Of a stretch of DNA of 64,000 bases, positions 12,390-24,378 are shown one piece after another. The notes below the pieces were generated by a model that worked only from the letters and a program-made list of their open reading frames with translations, had not been told where the DNA came from and searched no databases. A program made the translations under genes and the position numbers. The stretch is taken from assembly GCA_014529385.2 (NCBI GenBank), contig CM043950.1, positions 67,916,435-67,980,434 on the forward strand, given 5' to 3'. The stretch is from Adiantum capillus-veneris (Eukaryota > Streptophyta > Polypodiopsida > Polypodiales > Pteridaceae). Position 1 is the stretch's first letter, and each line of letters opens with the position of its first letter.

Positions 12390-14100
12390 TCTATATACAT
12401 AGAGTGTTTAGGAAACCACAAGGGAGCAGATATATTGTTGCAATTGCTAGAGTAGTATAGAGAGGGAGTGGAGAGGGTGACCATTTAAGAAAAAGATGAG
12501 GATTCCAAAGTCACTAGAAACAACTAGACTTAAGTCTCATTTATTGTAGTCATTGAAGATAAATTTTATCTTGAACTTTGATTTTATTGATTATTGCATA
12601 TTTAATGCTCAACGTGGATATGTTTACGAATTTCGGTTCATTTTAGAGAGTATGGAGAGAGTGTTTATCTCTAGGTATAGTTTGCACGAGTGCACATATA
12701 GGGTGTGAAATAGAAACACCTTTGCTTGCACCTTGAAGGCATGTAGTAAATTTAAAGAAATTGAAAAAGAACATTGTGCTTGGAGATTTGACTTTCATTC
12801 ACATGTACACCAGGTGTATTTCAGAAGAGGTGAAACAAGGGCTTCTCTCTAGATGAAATCACCTATGCTTGTATTGATCTCAAGTTGTTGCTACATTATG
12901 CACAAATTAATTGACATGAGAAAAAAAAGTGAAACGGTTAGTTTATTTTGGGGCTACACAAAAACGTTAGGTCCAATAAACACTAGACTGTTTTTAAAGT
13001 GTGTAGAGAAAGGGATCCTGTTCAATTTAATACTCCTCGTAGAATGAACTTATAGGGGATATGTCCAACAAGATTGACATCTTTAGCACCTTTGAATAAT
13101 TTTGAAGGGATGCAGTTATAGAAGAAAATACTTTTGTTAAATGTTCTGCATGCACATAGGCTTTCAAGGAGAGCAAATGCAATTGAGGGCTTCATCATTT
13201 TCAGAGTTCTTTTGTCTCCATTGAATATATTTTTAGTACTCCAAGTTATTGAAGGTCCTTACACCCTCTTGATAAGTATTTGAATCATGTGATATTTCTT
13301 AAGAAGTGTGCAAGAAGCATACATCAAATATATCAAGTGGTCCTTACATTCTCTTGATAAGCATGTGAATCATGTGTTGTTGCTTAGAAAATAATAGCTA
13401 GATTTTATGCATTCTCTCCTTCAACCAAGGTGACTAGCTAGATTTTGACAATAATGAAATTATAAGCTTGTGGTCAAGCAAGGATTAGTTATCAATTATT
13501 TGAGCTGATAGCCAAGCCTCATTCTTGTTCATATACAAAAAAGATCAATAAATGAATAACTGTGACTACCCTTTGTAATTATGCCGATTTTGACATAGTT
13601 GGGAGGTTGAATGAATAAGCAAGCCTTGCGTGACAATGCTTAGTTATTCTTTTCATTTTCTATCGGTGTAGTTTTGGTGTAGTTATCTATGTTGATTTTG
13701 ACATAGTTGGGAGGTTGAATGAATAAGCAAGCCTTGTGTGACATTGCTTAGTTATTCAATACATTCTGTATCAGTGTAGTTTTGGTGTAGTTATCTATAA
13801 CTCATATGTTCTAAGCCTCTCGTAGCTATAGCTTTAATTCTATCATAGCTTTGGAAGTACACATATAAAATTTTATATCTTATTAAACCCCTTAAAAGAA
13901 AACAAAAGTTAATCATATTCGTTATCAACAAACACCGGTTAAGACAATAATTATATTCCTAAAATCACAAAACAATCACTATTTACAAGAATCTCTCCTT
14001 AAATAAAAATGTGAATCTTACAAGCAAGTTGTATACAGATACTATGTTCTTTCACCACCATGAGTTGCATCACTACATGATCACATAACCACTTTGAAAC
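12390..14100. other. AT-rich sequence without a gene
   Basis: No domain or exon seen. It holds two local direct duplications: one of about 87 bp (CTCTTGATAAG.A blocks at about 13,272 and 13,352) and one of 108 bp listed separately. Confidence 0.5.
13586..13801. repeat. 108-bp tandem duplication
   Basis: GATTTTGACATAGTTGGGAG begins at 13,586 and again at 13,694; both copies end with GTGTAGTTATCTAT. Divergence between copies is low. Confidence 0.9.
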
Positions 14101-14120
14101 CATGCTGAGATGTAGTTAGG

Positions 14121-14166
<46 letters not shown>

Positions 14167-14215
14167 ACCAAGTTTAATATAGTGAGCCATATATAGCTCC
14201 ATTACAACTAAACAA
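14121..14215 (-). mobile_element. (TA)n plus truncated copia LTR fragment
   Basis: After a (TA)n run, the reverse complement gives GGAGCTATATATGGCTCACT, matching the LTR starts at 1,048 and 21,229. Only the LTR start remains. Confidence 0.6.
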
Positions 14216-14778
14216 GAGAGTCATATGGCTAGGACCACCTTTTGCAGACATATGCGGCATAGAGTAGTGCACAACCCACCAACTTTGGATGCGCTTAGCA
14301 AGTTATTGTCACTTCAGTGGTTGTATGAGGCCCTTATCGAGGAATCTCCTCCATAGGTTGATGCATGCTAGCCTTGTCATTCTCATGTCGAGTACCATCG
14401 TGTGATTCCATGGCACAAAGGTGTCATAGATAAGTGATATATATGAGTATCTCATGGAGGCTCACTCATGGAAAATTTCCAAGGCACTAAGGTAACTTAG
14501 AAAATGGTAGTAGATATGAAAGAAAACAAAAGATAGAGCAGGAGGGGGAGAGAAAGAGAGAGTTGCACACATGTAAGAGTTTGCGGTGTCATGTTGCTTC
14601 GCTTCCATGGTTTGAAATAGGGCAGAAGGATGCACAACAGGCTTATTTGGGAGATAAGCTTTGTAAGATATGTCAGATGGAAACAGTCTACCGATCATTA
14701 AATGGAGAAGTATTGGGCAATTCCGGCTCAAATTGGCCCCCTAGGCATTCCATCCAAAATGTCATCACCTAGAATGAC

Positions 14779-14970
14779 TTGATTGAGGTTATTGTTGGGT
14801 TGAGGAGTGCTATCAAAAGAACATATTGTGCTAAGCAAATCCTTGGTCGAAATATATGCTTATTGTGGTACTCCCATAAAATCACAAGAAGATTTGTCAC
14901 TTGGAATGCATTGATTATGGTATATGTCCAGTTGGCTAAGGGCATTGGTCGCTCAAAACTCAATGCAATG
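14779..14970 (+). pseudogene. Possible PPR-protein fragment
   Basis: The frame contains RFVTWNALIMVYVQLAKG, close to the plant PPR motif core (VVSWNALIAGYAQ.G), preceded by RTYCAKQ at the spacing of the MYAKC motif. No complete repeat array is present. PPR proteins bind organellar RNA; this is only a scrap, probably carried by a repeat, as for the PPR scraps in the LTRs at 27.8, 32.4 and 46.5 kb. Confidence 0.5.
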
Positions 14971-15158
14971 GCTGCCTATGGGAACAAAGACTTACTGGAG
15001 TTTTTTTTGATGCCACATTGCATTAATTTTGTGAGGTTGGGAACCCAATCGGGAGTGCAGCCATCAAGTTTGCATGTGCACATGCATAGCATGCTGGAAG
15101 AAGGGACCACCAGCGGCGACGAGCATGAGTGAAGGGCATGCAGGAAAGGGGCGTCCAT

Positions 15159-15450
15159 TGTGGAAAGTGCATTGCACTTTACACCTAATCAGTTGGAGTT
15201 CAAACCTCACCACAGATATCTTATCCTATAACAACTATAAAGCTTATCCAAGCCTATAAAAAGAACTCCCCTTTTTATTGTACAACTACAGTTGAATGTG
15301 ATTCAAATTTGAATTTTTCCCCTCTACTTGGTGTCAGTTCCCCCTTCCCTGCTCTCTCATACTTATCTCCCTTCTCTATCTCCATCTCTCTGTCTACTCT
15401 CTCTTCCTCTCCTCTCTCACTCTATCTTCTCATTATCACTCAAGTTCACA
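15159..15450 (+). repeat. Copia 5' LTR
   Basis: Starts TGTGGAAAGTGCATTGCAC and ends AAGTTCACA. TATAAAAAGAACTCCCC at about 15,257 is a probable TATA box and transcription start region. The CT-rich U5 resembles a plant initiator or leader. Confidence 0.9.
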
Positions 15451-15462
15451 TGGTATCAGAGC
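15451..15462 (+). other. Copia primer-binding site
   Basis: TGGTATCAGAGC immediately follows the LTR; it is complementary to initiator-Met tRNA. Confidence 0.9.
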
Positions 15463-15559
15463 TTTAAAACTTGATCTCATAAGTACTCTATGAGCCTTCT
15501 CTCAAAGTAATGGCCCAATCTTACGCCCATCTCTCACTTCCAAGGTTTAGTTGGCTAGC

Positions 15560-16208
15560 ATGACTAGCGCCTCATCTATGGTTGCAACCAGCAAGTCAAG
15601 GTATTTCACCATTGATATGCTCAATGGGAACAATTACACTGTGTGGAAGCTAAGAATGGAGCTATATTTGAAGCAACTTGTCCTCTAGAAGATTGTCTCT
15701 GGAGATGAAATAAGACCAAGTGAAGACGAGTACGCCTCTGACACGGAGCTTCACTCGGCATGGGATTCAAGGGACATATCGCTCAATTGGATATTATACT
15801 CCATTGTGAGGATAGGCAAGTCCAAATGGTGTGGACTCTATCCACCTCTAAGGCTATTTGGGATTTCTTCAACAATAGTTATGAGCACACTGATCTTATC
15901 TATCAAGTCTCCGTGATCAAGATGCTTGTAAACAATACTATGCAAGAAGGCCAATCTACAGTCAAATTCCTTGACAATTGGCAGCCACTGTTAGATGAAG
16001 TTCTCATCTCTGGAATGAAGATTTCATAGAAATTTCATTGCATGATTCTATTGGCGGCTTTACCTGCAAGCTGGAGAGTCTTTGTTGCTACTCAAGCTAT
16101 GTCCCAAATGCAAATTGCAAGGACTTGTATCCAAAATCCATCAGGAAGAAGCTTTAAGAGACTAGTCTGATGGATCTACTCCAGTGGCTCTAGCCACTCA
16201 TATCAATT
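15560..16208 (+). pseudogene. Copia gag, broken
   Basis: Reads TIDMLNGNNYTVWKLRMELYL near 15,610-15,670, the LNG.NY..W...M pattern of copia gag (the UBN2/retrotran_gag type), then an AWDS.D block. A frameshift moves the frame to 15,760-16,029 (TLSTSKAIWDFFNNSYEHTD, the usual T...AKE.WD.L...Y block). Stops fall at about 15,689 (TAG) and 16,027 (TAG). Confidence 0.8.
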
Positions 16209-17213
16209 TTGAGAAAAGGTGGTCCTAACCATTATTACAACAATTCAAGGCAGTTGCATAAAGGTGGTTCTAGCCGCCCTAGAAATGCACCTTATGGTCA
16301 AGTTCAATGTAACAACTGCAAGAAGTTCAGACACATTGCCAAGAATTGCAGGTCCAAAACCAAGCATCATGTTGGTAATCATGGAGGATTCAACGGACAT
16401 AGAGCAGATGGAGGCTATCATCATAAATCTCATGCTCATTTCACCAATATTTCAAGCTATGATGGTGATACACACCCTACCTCTATCCAAATTTTTGTTG
16501 CAAGCTTCAACTTCTCTAAGCCACATCACAACTCTTCTATCTGGTATCTAGACACTGGAGCTACACATCACATGACATATCATTTTGATTGGCTTGCACA
16601 CTACAATACTCTTCAACACCCACTTGAAGTCATAATGGGGGATAGCAACATTCAACATGCTCAAGGATATGGCATTGTTGCCATTACCCTACCAAATGAC
16701 ACTATAGCTCCGTTAGACAAGGTATACTTTGTACCTAGTCTAAATCAGAATCTCATCTCAGTAGGAGAGCTCACCTCCAAGGGCATTACAGTTTCTTTCA
16801 CGCATGATAAGTGCATCCTACAGACAATCGATACAAATAACAAGACTTTCTATATATCTTGCCCCAAGGAAGGACGCTTGTATCCTCTCGGCTCCAGCAA
16901 GGTCCAAGCCAAAGCACTTTCATCAGTCATCAGTTCTTCTAATCAAGATGAGACAATTACTTGGCACTACAGGCTAGGTCATGTCTCACAACAAGTGCTC
17001 AAAGATATGAAGCAAAAGGAGCTAGTGGTGGGTTTGCCAGCCACAATTACCCCAATCACATTTTGTGAAGCATGCCTATCGGCCAAAGCTAAGCATTTCA
17101 AGTTTCCAAGGTCAAAGTTCCATACAGTTCAACCTCTTGAGCTTATCCACTCGGATTTGTGCAGCCCAATGCAGACACAACTATTCAAGTTCACATGGTA
17201 CATATTTCACTGA
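16209..17213 (+). pseudogene. Copia gag zinc knuckle, protease and integrase N-terminus
   Basis: An open frame of 334 codons. Residues about 34-47 form a zinc knuckle (CNNCKKFRHIAKNC, CX2CX4HX4C). The aspartic protease site is WYLDTGATHHMT near residue 116, with the DTG triad present. The gag-pre-integrase HHCC zinc site follows (WHYRLGH... CEAC), then the start of the integrase core at HSDLCSPM, which retains the first catalytic Asp. The frame then runs out where the deletion joins RT sequence. This is the longest uninterrupted copia frame in the window. Confidence 0.88.
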
Positions 17214-18222
17214 TACTTACTCTCCCATCATGGGTATCACATCATTTCACATACTTGTTGCCTTAGCCGCATTCTTTGACATTCCCCTTCGTCACATTGA
17301 CATTCGCACTGCCTTTCTACATGGATGGCTAGATGAAGTCATTTATATGGCTCAACCGCCCTACTTCTGTTGTGATGATCCCACTATCTATGTATGCAAG
17401 CTAAATAAGCCTATATAGGGTCTTAAGTAGTCTGCAGGACAATGGTTCAAGTGCTTGCATTCTTTTCTTATCAAATGGGGATGTGTACAATGCACTTTTG
17501 ACCCCAATTTATTATATCATACTCTCTTTCATGGATGGGCAATCATTGGTGTCTATGTTGATGACATCCCTATCATTGCTAGTGATGAGACATATGTCTT
17601 ACATGTTGTGGAGATGTTCAAGGAAGAATTCCTAGTCCATGACAACGGCCCTATGACCTACTTCTTGGGCATAGAGGTCAACAGGGATCCAAATGGAAAA
17701 TTCATCAAGCTCTCACAACGGAAATACATTGAAGACATATTGGGTGAGTATGGTCTTCTCTCTTCTAATGCACACCTCTCCACCCCACTCCTTGTCAAGC
17801 ATAAACTATTCACATCTCTGTCACCATCTGATGATGATACTTATTCTATGTCAAGCTTTCCTTATGTTCGCTTGATTGTCCAACAAAGGTATCTCATTTC
17901 ATGCACAAGGCTTGACATTAGCTTTACCGGTCATGTATTATCACGCCATATGAAGGCATCTCACAAATGCCATGGTCTAGCTGCAAAGAGGTCATTGCAC
18001 TACTTACACCACACTCGCCATCATTCTCTCACCTATTATAGTCAGCACCACTCATCACCACTACAACTCAAAGGTTTTGTTGATGCCGACTGGGCCGGGC
18101 AAGACCCGAATATGCATAGCATCCAATCATTCTCCATTGCAACAATCAAACAGCAATTGCAATGGCGAATACCGAGTACACAAAGCACGTCAAGCTCGCA
18201 CATCACTTTATCAAAGAACTAG
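17195..18222 (+). pseudogene. Copia reverse transcriptase and RNase H, broken
   Basis: Begins inside RT at TYSPIMGITSFHILVALAA and continues HIDIRTAFLHGWLDEVIYM, then KPI-stop-GLK-stop-S, where the second stop (TAG, 17,428-17,430) sits at the Gln of the invariant GLKQS. The catalytic YVDD is intact (GVYVDDIPIIAS, about 17,550), followed by TYFLGIEV and the RNase H start LKGFVDADWAG. The distal RNase H part (18,100-18,290) is in shifted frames and ends in ENVADFLTK-like remains near 18,265. Confidence 0.88.
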
Positions 18223-18489
18223 TAGAAGACAACTTCATCCACCTCAAATAGATATCTACCACAGAGAATGTAGCCGATTTCCTTACCAAGGCAGTTCCTC
18301 CTTAAAAACATATTCTTTGCTCAGTAAGAGCAGGTTTGGAAGCTCCTTAGCTTCAAACTCAACAACCTTCATTTTATTTCAGCATGGTTTTATTTTTGTA
18401 TTCGCATTTGAGGAGGGATCTCCTCACAAATGCTCTATGCTTTCTATCCTGGTTTCGGTTTGAGGGGGACTCTGGAAAGTGCATTGGAC

Positions 18490-18779
18490 TCTGGAAAGTG
18501 CATTGCACTTTACACCGAAGCAGTTGGAGTTCAAACCTCACCACATATATCTTATCCTATAACGTCTATATTGCTTATCCAAGCTTATAAAAGGAACTCC
18601 CCTTTGTATTGTACAATTGCAGTTGAGTGTGATTCAAATTTGAATTTTCCCCCTCTACTTGGTGTGAGTTCCCCCTTCCCTTCTCTCTCATACTTCTCCC
18701 TTCTCTATCTCCATCTCTCTGTCTACTCTCTCTTCCTCTCGTCTCTCACTCTATCTTCTCATTATCACTCAAGTTCACA
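18490..18779 (+). repeat. Copia 3' LTR
   Basis: Matches the 5' LTR closely, including TATAAAAGGAACTCCCC near 18,587. It is preceded by the polypurine tract GAGGGGGA. An 18-bp duplication of the LTR start (CTCTGGAAAGTGCATTG) sits just upstream. The first two bases are TC rather than TG. Confidence 0.9.
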
Positions 18780-18784
18780 GCCAT

Positions 18785-19900
18785 GCCTGTGGAAAGGGGA
18801 GGAACCCATGAGCGGGGTTGACAGCAACCCATGAGCTATCAGGAGGGCCCGACAAGAGGAGGTGAGGAGGGCCACGAGCTGTACGGGGAACTACAGAAGG
18901 CTACACACGGGGAGATCCGCCAGTGGGAAGGTCCCTTGGTTGATCTAGGCAGAGGAGGTACACCACCTGCAGGGGATGGAGTAAGGCCGACAAGGGTTAG
19001 GTGTTAGAGGGGGTAGAAGCTGGCTCGGAAGGGGAGGCCGTAACGTGCACTGGGCCAAGATCTGCAGGTTGGAGCGGCCGCCATATCAGGCAGGAGAAGG
19101 GAACCCGCGAGCACGGCTTGAGGGAATTGGGCACGGCAAGGCGAAGAGTGGAGTTGTGAAACAGGGGCCAAGAGGCGGCAGGAGAAGCAAACTCGTGAGC
19201 CGGCTTGGGGGAGTTGGTGTGCATGGTCAAGTGTGTAGGAGCCGAGGTCTGCAAAAGAGGATTCAGGTCTCCAGAAGGAGGTCGAGACCTGCAAGTGAAA
19301 GGGTGACATGCATGAGAGCAGGGATGGCCAAGGAGTATAAGGGGTGGTCTGCAGCAATGGAGAGAGAGATTGGGAGATGTACCCGTGAGCAGGACACGTG
19401 ACTTGTGGAGGAGATTGGGAAGCAGGAAAGGGTGTCGAAAGCTGCACTCTGTTAGCTGCCATGAGAAGGAGGCTACCAAAACAAAAGGGAATTGAGCCAA
19501 GGCCAAGCGGGGGTGGAGCTACAAATCAGGGATCCATTGAAGGAAATGCTTGGGTGCAACCTACCGATAGCAAAGGCCGACATGGGTTGTAAGTGGATTG
19601 AGAAGAACATAGGTAGAAGTGCCGAAAGCAACGCCATCACGTGTAAAAGCCTTTATTAAGATTCAAGCTCATCATAGTGCAATTATCTCTTAATTAATCC
19701 ATAGTTATTAAGATCTCTGTTCTCCCTCCTCTTCGGGCGTGATAAACCCGTTTTGCTACTCATTTCTCTGATTATGCCTATGTGTACACTACACACTCTC
19801 ACAGTGAAACACCGCGTGTGTTCGCGACTACACGCGATCTACTCCGACAACGGTGAACAAAGTGATCACTCTTAACTTTTTGACACCTATTTTTAGTCAG
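18785..19900. other. GC-rich repeat-derived segment, no gene called
   Basis: Open frames on both strands up to 169 codons reflect low stop density in GC-rich sequence; none has a recognisable domain. Degenerate internal units containing (C)CATGAGC or CGTGAGC recur at about 18,806, 18,828, 19,105, 19,193 and 19,384, which suggests an old tandem or LTR sequence. Confidence 0.45.
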
Positions 19901-19919
19901 AATGTCTAACCTCCCTTGA

Positions 19920-20285
19920 TGATTAACTAACTCAAGATAAAGCCTACTAGGAAACTTCCTGTGGGAAAGCCTAATCACCTTTGATGCTTAACCTCCTTAA
20001 GGGGAAGGCTACTAAGAAACTTTATGTGGGGAAGCTTAAGTGTCTTTGATGCTTAACCTCCTCATGGTGAAGCTTCCCAAAAAACTTCATGTGTGAAAGC
20101 TTACCTACCCTTGGTGCGTAGCCGACTAGAAGGGAGACTTCCCAAAAAACTTCATGTGTGAGAGCTTAACTGTCCTTGGTGTGTAGCCGGCTAGAAGGAA
20201 GACTTCCCAAGAAACTTCCTTATGGAGAAGCTTAACCGTCCTTGGTGCTTAATTAGTTGCCTTAGATAGAGACCTCCCAAGAATT
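19920..20285. repeat. Degenerate tandem repeat, about 65-75 bp unit
   Basis: The block AA.AAACTTC(A/C)TGTG.GAAAGCTTA recurs five times or so, each time followed by a (C)TTTGATGCTTAACC or CTTGGTG(C/T)(G/T)TAGCC segment. Confidence 0.8.
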
Positions 20286-20599
20286 ATGACAAAAAAAGCA
20301 TTCAAAAAAATATATTTCTCTTGTCCCCTATTCTCTCCACAAATTCCCTAGAAAATAAACATATTCTAGAATGTGAAATCCCTCTTACCATGGCGTGCAC
20401 ACAAAAGGGTACTACCATGTCCTAGGGTAGTAGATCCCAAGGACACCCTTGCACCCAGCAACCATGTGACGCACCACCATCATGTGACTATCACTAGCGT
20501 CGCCCTCCACACAGGAGAATCCATGTGAAAATCCTCAAAAGGAAATAAAATAATTGCTATAAATTCTCACCACTGATTTGCATGTGCCCCCTACTCTGT

Positions 20600-20742
20600 T
20601 CTTTTTCTAGTAGCATCAAATGTACCATCGTATGCAAGAGGGTAGAGATCTTGTTGGGCTTGGCCATCATCGCCTCATGAGATCTAATATTTTTCTCATG
20701 TTACCATGACATACAAGCAGAAAGAGAGTCTGATACCAGATC
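20600..20742 (-). mobile_element. Copia primer-binding site and gag start remnant
   Basis: On the minus strand TGGTATCAGACTC (about 20,729-20,741) is a near match to the copia PBS, followed after about 55 bp by ATGATGGCCAAGCCCAAC, a plausible gag start. The implied LTR would lie in 20,742-21,060, but no second copy is present to prove it. Confidence 0.45.
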
Positions 20743-21070
20743 CAGCCTACACACATGACATGACACAAGCCGTACTCACACAAAGAGAAGCATAGAGATA
20801 TGACTTCAAATTCACCTCCCATTCATAGAGCCAATACGGGCTCACCCTTGAGTGTGGGTGCCTGCAAGTCCTAATGGACTAGCCTCTATTGCAAGGTAGG
20901 GTGTCCCATACCACGAAGCCCACATCGAGCGAGTTTGTGGGTAGAGCTAGAAAGGGAGGTCTAGAATCCAAGTGTGATGATCACACAATATGTCTCACAA
21001 ATGAGACATCATCTTAATAAAAGAACTAATTAGTTGCCTTTCTTATCCTCCCTTAAACTAATAGTGTGTT

Positions 21071-21080
21071 TGTTGAGATG

Positions 21081-21119
<39 letters not shown>

Positions 21120-21229
21120 GACAAGAGACACACCATGTACGCTCCCAAAGACCGATTCATATTGAGGATATGATACAAATATATAGGTGAGACCAAGTTG
21201 AGTAGAGTGAGCCATATATAGCTCCAGAA
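21071..21229 (-). repeat. Copia LTR, minus orientation
   Basis: The reverse complement runs from CTGGAGCTATATATGGCTCAC to CTCAACA and matches the LTR at 1,044-1,294, with (CT)n in place of (TG)n. It probably represents the 3' LTR of the minus-strand copia remains that follow. Confidence 0.7.
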
Positions 21230-21739
21230 CCTCCACTCAAACAAAGGTCTCTAGCTTTGGATGAAAAAACCCTTGGGGAGTTCAAGGAAAAAACCTAAGC
21301 CCATATACAAATGTAAAAATATGAACCAACAATCATGATGTGAAAGTGAATTATGTATCTATGTACAAATATACAAGTGACTAAGAGATCATAGTGCACA
21401 AGTGTGGAGTGTGCATAGTGCATGGTATCTATATGATTACAATGTCATATGTACAAAGCTATCATAATAGCAAAGAAGCTAATGTAGAAAGAGTGTGGCC
21501 GAAGCAACTCCAAGCTTCGAACACAAGAGGATGAAGCGTGACTCATTGAGGCCTTTGGTAAGAATGTCTGCAGTCATCTCGCTACTTAGATAGTGTTCAA
21601 CATTATGGTGCCTTTGCGTACTTAATACTAGACATAATGATGATAATGCAAAAAAATGCTCTTTGACTTATTGTGTTGAACATAATATTTTGCAAGACTA
21701 AGAGCACTTTGGTTTTCACACCGCAAGGGTGTGCTAGAA

Positions 21740-22960
21740 AGAGGAGAATGACCAATATCAACCAGCATTTATCAAATCCAAATCAGCTCACAAGCTTCAA
21801 GTGATGCGGCAGCATATTGAGCCTCAGTCATAGAAGCTGCAACACAACGTTGTTTCTTGCTAGTCTAAGAAACAAGACAACCATTTATAAAAAATCAATT
21901 GGCACTAGTAGATTGCATATATAATTGTGATCTTGACTAGTCTATATCTATGTAACCCAAAAGAGAAATAGATTTTATAAAATTCATTGTCAGTTGTCGT
22001 CGATGCACCAAACCAAAATTTGTAGTGCCTTTTAAGTATTCCAATACACGCTTTGTTGGAGACCAATAATTAAGAGAAGGACGTGCAAGATGTTGTACAA
22101 GATAATTAACAAAAAACAAAATATCAGGATGAGTGTTCATGTCAACAAACTGAATACATCCAATCAAGTTAGTATAAGGTTGATTTGTGACAAGTTGACC
22201 GCCATTGTTAGAAGTGTTCTTCGTAAAACTCACAAGACAATATATCTTGGCCAAATTTGCAGATTCCATACCAAATTTTTGAATAGTATCTACACTAAAC
22301 TTTGGCTCTCGAAGAAATAAAATACCATTTGTACGGTTCTTTTGAATCTGAATGCCAAGACACAAGTGAATCTCTCCAAGATCCACCATATCAAATGCAG
22401 AAGACAATAACTTTTTTACTTGCTGAAGAAATCCCAAATCATTGGAAACAAGAATGGTATCATCCACATAAAGAGCAAGAATCTCAAAAAAGCTACCTTG
22501 GCATTTTATATATAAGTTGGGGTCTAAAGAGAAAGAGATGAATCCTTTGGAGGTGAGAAAAAGATCAAATTTTGTATACCAGGCCTATGAAGCTTGTTTG
22601 AGACCACATAGTACCTTATCATGGTATTGAGAAAGAAGGCTATCTTTACGTGAAATAATAGACCCTTCTGGTTGTTTCATATAAATTTCCTCTTTGAAAT
22701 CACCCGTTCAAAAAGCAGTTCGCATATCCATTTGATGAGCTTCTAAATCAAATTGAGCAGCAAATGCCAATAAAACTCGAACACTTATAATGCGAACAAC
22801 TGGTGAAAAGGTCACTTGATAATCAACACCAGCTACTTGGGAGTAAGTAAAATTTTGTAACTAAGCATACATTGATCTTGTCAAAAGATCTGTCTGCTTT
22901 TACTTTTGTCTTATACACCCAATTACACTTAATAGTTGTACGACCAGGAGGTAGTTTGGT
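21740..22960 (-). pseudogene. Copia reverse transcriptase/RNase H, minus strand, broken
   Basis: The reverse strand encodes ALYVDDTILVSND (catalytic YVDD, about 22,440-22,475), then LGEIHLCLGIQIQ, NLIGCIQFVDMNTHPDI and VLEYLKGTTNFGL, the copia RT thumb and RNase H order. The uninterrupted part is 21,937-22,467. Upstream RT parts (about 22,600-22,960) are in pieces, and the RNase H end is near 21,770-21,900. Confidence 0.85.
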
Positions 22961-23299
22961 TAGTATCTGTGTATGTTTAGAGATAAGAGTCTCATTTTGT
23001 GGTGAAGAGATAACTTAAATATAAGAAACGAGATCTTTAGATGTAGAGAAAGCATTATCAACAATATCGTCTTCATAAACATGACATGATCCATGTTCAA
23101 AATCAATAAGCAAATCAACAAAACTATCAATATCATCATTGGAAACATTTGGAATGGATGGTTGTGAACAAGAAATATGCTCTATAGGAAGAGTTTCATC
23201 ATCTGAAAGAAATGAAAAATCCTAAATCAACGATTTAGTATCATCTGAATCATCCATTGATCATGCGCCTTTCATAAGCTGTTCGTCATTAAGAGTAGC

Positions 23300-23960
23300 A
23301 TCACAATTCACAAGTACTTTCTAGGAAGAACGGTCATAGAATTTGTAGCCTTTGGAAGTGTGAAAATATCCAATAAAAATAACTTTAAGTCCAGGAGCAT
23401 CAAGCTTTGTTCTTGTTTCTTTGGGAACATGAATATAAGAAATATATCCAAAGGTTCAAAAAAGAGATACAAAAGAAATGTCACATGTCCATGTTGTGAT
23501 GGGTACTTATCTACAAGGTGCAGTAGTAGGAAGATGATTATAAAGAAATATTGTTGTCAAAGTAGCTTCAGCCCAAAAAACACGAGATCACCCAGAATGA
23601 ACCAGGATATTTCTTTTGTTCAACAACATCGTTTTGTTGAGGTGAATATGAAATAGTGTGTCCATGATGAATTTCATTTTCAGCACAGTAACTCACAAAC
23701 TCTAAAGAAACATATTTGCCTCCATTATCACTACAAAGCTTCTTGAGGGAACGATTGGTTTGAAGTTCCATAGCCTTATGAAATATTTTGAAAACAGATA
23801 AGGCCTCAGATTTTTGGCTAAGTAGAAATACACTCGTATATCCTAAAAAATCATCAATGAATGTAGTGAAGTAGCAATATTGTGATCTCCAAGAATGTAG
23901 TGGTCCATATATATCAGTATGAACGAGATCGATATGTCATGAGAATTAGCTATATTTGAG
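23300..23960 (-). pseudogene. Copia integrase, minus strand, broken
   Basis: SDNGGKYVSLEFVSYCAEN with SYSPQQNDVVEQK (23,568-23,771) is the second half of the copia integrase catalytic core, keeping the Asp of SDNGG and the Glu of VVEQ. It is downstream of the gag-pre-integrase segment, in normal order for the strand. Confidence 0.85.
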
Positions 23961-24061
23961 AGAGGAAAGGGTTTACGATTATGTTTCCCAAGAGCACAAA
24001 ACTCACAAATTCCCATCTAAGGATGAGCTTTAAGATCCATGCCATGAACAAGATCACGACG

Positions 24062-24328
24062 CTAAAGATCAAGGTGTTTTGAAAAATCGGCATGAACAAA
24101 ACAGTGATGCCATACTTTGCAGTTATGATCACCTAGAGCAGTGACACCATTTGCTACATCATCATTGAGAGAGAGTTCAAACAAATAACCGTTTTGAGAA
24201 GTAGTTTCTATAATCCATCCATCTTTCTCGATGGTATGATCAAATCCAACAAAGAGATCAAGATCAATAAGTCTAAAAACTAAAAGAAGATTACGTTGAA
24301 GATCTGGTATATGTAATACTACTCGCAA
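24062..24328 (-). pseudogene. Copia gag-pre-integrase segment, minus strand
   Basis: Reads VLHIPDLQRNLLLVFRLIDL followed by WHHCFVHADFSKHLDL, the linker and zinc-binding region between protease and integrase (usually VLHVP.L..NLLSV and WH.R.GH). The first zinc His pair is partly altered (CFVHA). Confidence 0.8.
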
Positions 24329-24378
24329 AATTCAAGTGGAAGAAGATAAGATACCAATTTATAAATCTCCAATATCCT

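Larger units (their letters stand above)
15159..18779 (+). mobile_element. Ty1/copia element with both LTRs, internally deleted
   Basis: Two LTRs of 292 and 290 bp flank gag-protease-integrase-start-RT-RNase H order, the copia order. The 5-bp flanks TCCAT (15,154-15,158) and GCCAT (18,780-18,784) are a probable target duplication with one change. The internal part is about 3 kb, shorter than usual for copia, because most of integrase and the RT start are missing. All frames carry stops. Confidence 0.92.

Noticed and set aside
18997-19506. 169-codon minus-strand frame and overlapping 152- and 118-codon frames
   Set aside because: GC-rich repeat sequence open on both strands, with no domain, Pro/Ser-rich low complexity and no splice or promoter evidence.
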